Part shown: in pieces, positions 60,533-64,000 of the stretch
How the letters are laid out: each line of letters opens with the position of its first letter
How positions within the stretch are numbered: the first letter of the stretch is position 1
From: Phallusia mammillata
Taxonomy: Eukaryota > Chordata > Ascidiacea > Phlebobranchia > Ascidiidae
Reading direction: 5' to 3'
Assembly: GCA_003260075.1 (NCBI GenBank)
Contig: QLIY01000439.1
Location: 51,832-115,831 of the forward strand
DNA length: 64,000 nucleotides
Translations under genes and position numbers: made by a program
The notes under the pieces: model-generated
Databases searched by the model: none
What the model saw: only the letters and a program-made list of their open reading frames with translations
What the model was told of the DNA's origin: nothing

Positions 60533-61870
60533 ACTAATACCGGGCTTCGTAAATTCCTTTCGTACTCTTAATAATAAGTAATCTCGTTTGGACAGCTTAA
60601 TGGCGATAATCAGAAATTGTTTAACATACAACTGAATGTTGATTGTGCGTGGGAAAAAAGAGTATATCAGTAACTATATGTTTGTTTTATCAAATTTGCA
60701 AAAAGACAGAAATTTTACTGTAGGTGCACTATAAGCTCAATAAAAAACAGCCTTAAATAAAAAAAATACTTGTCGCATGTAATTAAAAGGAAAACTTTTG
60801 ACAAAGTTAATTGTACGCCTAAGTAGCCTATCGCTGACCTCAGGACACGTCGACATAAACAGGAACAGTAGCCTATTAAGCCCAGCAGGCGCCGCTTTTT
60901 GGTTGGTTTGAATCTGCACACAACAGGAAATGTTTTTGTTATGGACCTCTCGTCTTTTTAATGCAGTATTTCCGACAACAAATTTCTAATACACAAAGAT
61001 ATCTGGGCCATTGCCCGATTGCTTATCAGAAAAAAAAACTTACCTATATTCGTTTTGTGTAAGACTCGGCCTTTCGACCTTTTCAATCACGTTTTTCCCA
61101 AATGCAAAAATATCCTTGCCCGAGACCTTCTCTTCAAGTCGGACACACAAATTCAACTTTTTTGGTTGAACAAAAAAACATCTTTTAGATTTAGACAACC
61201 ATGAATGACAGACGAACTAGATACAATGTGACTATTCTTGAAAGGTAAACCCGCTTGACCTGTGTTGTCTCTTGTGACGTCATAAAGACAGCCACGCAAA
61301 CAAAAACTTCTAATCGTCCAAATCTAGTTCACCGAAAGTACTCGATTATTTTTAGTGATCTGTTGTTAAAATGTGATGAGTTTGGGCCGTCATAAAGTAT
61401 TTGACAGACACTGCGTCGCAAGAGGTCTACATTAACTACTTTACATTAAAATACATTAACTACTTTACTTAAAATATGGCCTTTTTGCATCTACCTACAG
61501 TCCTACACAATGTTATATTTACCAGTCTACTGACTTGGTCATGTCACAGATATTGTCGCCACACGGTGTTGGCAGAATACCACTCAGTCAGATGACTAAA
61601 ACTTACATCTTTCGCAATCTGCCTTCGGCTTTTTAGCCCAACCCACCGACTGGCATTTATTTGGTAAAAAACCTGGTTGGCTTTAAACAGACCGGCTCGC
61701 ATCAAAACAAAACAGTTGGTTACCCTCAGTAAACTCGGCTTATTTCCTTCCTTGCACAAGCAAACTTTCAAATCATCGCAAAATCAATACCAGCAATGAC
61801 GCATTCATGTTTTTTGCATGAACGTGGTTATATTTGCACCACACGAAATGACTGCCGCAAGCCACCACTC

Positions 61871-61884
61871 GGGGGGGGGGGGGG
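61871..61884. other. G run of 14, probable gap
   Basis: No clear duplicated flanks. Confidence 0.45.
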
Positions 61885-62242
61885 TTCCCTCGAGTCGTGT
61901 GCATCATTTGACTGCCATACACATTGGTTCGTGCAGTTTTATGTTGTGACGCAACGAATACGCGTGAAGACAGCAAGTTTTGCACTACGCACAACCAATT
62001 GCTGATTGCGGCTAATTGTTTTTAATACATCAGCGTTTTTTGCACGAATAGTTTTTTTCATTCAGGATAAAGCAGCAATTTCCTTTGTTTTGATGTACTT
62101 AATCATATTGCGTGAGTCAAAGGCACTAGAACAGCGGTTCTTAACCTTTTTCTGTTCACGACCCCCTAAGATGTTTGTCACCAGATTAACGGCCCGGTAA
62201 CATGCAGAATACATTTTAGTTGTAGTTTTACCTGGTCTAACA

Positions 62243-62357
62243 GGATGATTACTAAGCAAAAGTATGATCCAAAAGCTATTTGTTACGTCACAGAGGGGGG
62301 GGGGACAGGATTACTAAGCAAAAGTATGATCCAAAAGCTATTTGTTACGTCACAGAC
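62243..62357. repeat. Direct copies around a 10-base G run
   Basis: About 52 bases on each side of 62295-62304, within a dispersed repeat that also has a relative at about 13880-13915. Confidence 0.8.
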
Positions 62358-62910
62358 AAAAGCAAATAGCATCAATTGTGTGTGAACAATTGCCTTTTTT
62401 GTTCCTTGTGATAGAATAATTAAGGTATATAGTTGGTAGATATGAACAATTAAACAGTGGCACCATCTGAATACAAATAAGTTCGTGGAAAGGCATGAAC
62501 ACTTTGTCGTCTTGTCAAAATCGCCTCGCGAGTTCCAGTTTGGGAAAGGCTGCGTCAGGGCTTGTAACCCATGCGGCGCTCGCGCGTGATTATTAAAATT
62601 ATCCAGCTCGCTATGAAAAAAGTTTGGTGACCCATGTTCTAAACCAGGGGTGTCCGACTCGAACACACCGCCATGCCAATTTTGGTTTTAAAATATACTC
62701 GCGTGCCAACATTTGGTATTTTTTCCAAACCATGTCTTAAACGTTATAACGGTACGGGTTCAATCCGTATATTTGGCCAATATGTGGAACCCTATTGAAC
62801 GGTTAGAAAAAATAATAATAATATGTAGTCAAATGCGAGTAAACTTGTTTATGATACTCCAGAAACCTTTTATTCTTTGTATGCGACGTAAGAAACAAAT
62901 AGTTTGCAAA

Positions 62911-63171
62911 TGGGCTAAGTTTTGTCAAAAAAACGAGCAATTTAATTAGTGGGTTCACTGGGTTGTAACTTTACAAGTGATAATCTTTATTGAAGTTAGA
63001 ATAAAGGCCAAAAAGAATCAATAGAAACGAATTTATTTGGGGGGGGGGGGGGCTAAGTTTTGTCAAAAAAACGAGCAATTTAATTAGTGGGTTGTTGTAA
63101 CTTTACAAGTGATAATCTTTACTGAAGTTAGAATAAAGGCCAAAAAGAATCAATAGAAACGAATTTATTTG
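62911..63171. repeat. Direct copies around a 14-base G run
   Basis: About 120 bases on each side of 63039-63052, with one small indel. Confidence 0.85.
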
Positions 63172-63243
63172 CGTGACAAATTCTCATGTTTACCATGTAA
63201 ATGTGCAAAAGCTTGTGTGCTATTTTTAAATGCTCTGTGTGCC

Positions 63244-63475
63244 ACTTTTGCCACTTTTTTGCATATTTAACTTTGGACACATAATATTGCTCTGAGCAAG
63301 TGAGCAGGAACTTTTGAATTTTATTACGGGGGGGGGGACTTTGCAGCGTATGTCATTATTAAAAATGTGTGAAAAAAATTTTTGGGGGACGTTTGTCCAA
63401 ACTTTTTTGCATATTTAACTTTGGACGCATAATATTGCTCTGAGCAAGTGAGCAGGAACTTTTGAATTTTATTAC
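63244..63475. repeat. Direct copies near a 10-base G run at the PDCD2L 3' end
   Basis: About 70 bases left of 63328-63337 recur at 63405-63475, reaching the PDCD2L stop codon. The 67 bases between are unshared. Confidence 0.8.
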
Positions 63476-63611
63476 GTTTTCTGTGTTTTAAAAAACTTGA
63501 GATCAGGATCAGGTAGATAAAGCACACATTCTGGAACAGGTTTGTTTGTGTCGTCATTCCAGCAGCTTTGCGAGCAAGTGTAGACAAGTACAGTGCCGAA
63601 TTCGATACAAT
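63472..63611 (-). CDS. PDCD2L: PDCD2L, last coding exon (partial gene)
   Basis: After a CATTTTCAG-type acceptor, the frame reads IEFGTVLVYTCSQSCW, then a Pro/Asp-rich segment ending PDPDLKFFKTQKT and a stop at 63472-63474. The [DE]FGT-[IV]-LVYTC-x2-SCW block is the C-terminal signature of programmed cell death 2-like, an adaptor linked to 40S ribosome assembly; PDCD2 itself has a less similar ending. The exon starts in phase 1. No upstream exon is visible between 63612 and the window end, so the rest of the gene lies beyond. AATAAA (63468-63473) overlaps the stop codon. Confidence 0.82.
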
Positions 63612-64000
63612 CTGAAAATGTAGGTATATGAAACTAGAAGGGTTGCTTAGCACATTTTGCCCTTGCATATACACTATAACCTATTTTAAAACATTGATAT
63701 ATTTTCTATGCTTATTTATATTGGGTCCCATACCATCCACTGAAAGTTTAGTGTTGTAAGGTAAAACGCAGTGATCGGGACTGGGCTTAAATAATAATAC
63801 GCTGCAGAGGACAAACTATATAAATTTAGATTCACCCCAGGTATTGTTTGAAGTATGTCCTATTTAACGTTCTTTTTCAAAGAAACGAAGGAGTAAGTAG
63901 TGGCATAATGGGGTAAAACAAAAAATGAATGGCAAATTCTACAAGCTGTCCAATTTTCATTCAATTCGAACATTGTAAAAAGGGTTACACACTAGAGAGA
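63612..64000. other. Window end, PDCD2L intron
   Basis: No exon, repeat or motif recognised in these 389 bases. Confidence 0.4.

Larger units (their letters stand above)
55549..63471. other. Gene-poor region with many gap-flanking duplications
   Basis: No coding exon recognised in 7.9 kb. Near-identical direct copies flank G runs at 55894, 58451, 59577, 60414, 62295, 63039 and 63328. A roughly 800-bp segment (56.2-57.0 kb) recurs at 57.2-58.0 kb. There are fragments of hAT ends at about 55797 (CAGGGGTTCCCAACC) and 62133 (CAGCGGTTCTTAACC). The upstream part should contain the ZIP promoter. Confidence 0.55.

Overview
This is eukaryotic DNA. All eight recognisable conserved genes are animal housekeeping or membrane genes. 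Seven are interrupted by short GT-AG introns, and the eighth (SNX29-like) is intronless. The sequence is AT-rich and compact, and identified gene bodies fill over half of the 64 kb. Protein divergence and compactness fit a small-genome marine invertebrate; an ascidian tunicate is my best guess, but the sequence alone does not prove it. Small non-autonomous hAT-type and Tc1/pogo-type elements are scattered through introns and spacers.

Layout: (1) 1-6491, minus strand, the 5' part of a K-Cl cotransporter (SLC12A4-7 type) with three phase-compatible alternative first exons. (2) 11299-25919, plus strand, a 22-exon gene for a secreted or type I membrane protein. It has a signal peptide, ZP-N-like cysteines, a six-exon glycine-rich cassette present twice in tandem, ZP-C, an EGF-like domain, a transmembrane helix and a short tail. 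I do not recognise this architecture and consider it the most interesting object here. (3) 29767-32303, minus, V-ATPase subunit d, divergent from (4) 33184-35764, plus, S-adenosylhomocysteine hydrolase. (5) 37119-39275, minus, intronless SNX29-like RUN/PX protein, divergent from (6) 40875-42404, plus, ASCC1. (7) 42549-46890, minus, MRTO4 ribosome-assembly factor. (8) 47769-51429, minus, TMX3 ER oxidoreductase. (9) 53960-55548, minus, a ZIP1/2/3-type SLC39A zinc transporter. (10) 55549-63471, gene-poor duplicated sequence. (11) 63472-63611, minus, the last exon of a PDCD2L gene continuing past the window.

Assembly state: about 30 pure G runs (C runs between 23.2 and 27.6 kb) behave as assembly gaps written as G, not as biological sequence. 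Most runs of about 9-14 are flanked by near-identical direct copies (unmerged contig ends or two alleles). Runs of about 29-93 are not, and one of these breaks the frame of a coding exon. Duplications beside such runs should not be read as biological duplications without read support.

The genes are a conserved housekeeping neighbourhood (ion transport, lysosomal acidification, methyl-cycle hydrolysis, membrane traffic, RNA alkylation repair/transcription coactivation, ribosome assembly, ER folding, zinc uptake). No shared pathway links them. Two divergent pairs (V-ATPase d/AHCY and SNX29/ASCC1) may share promoters.
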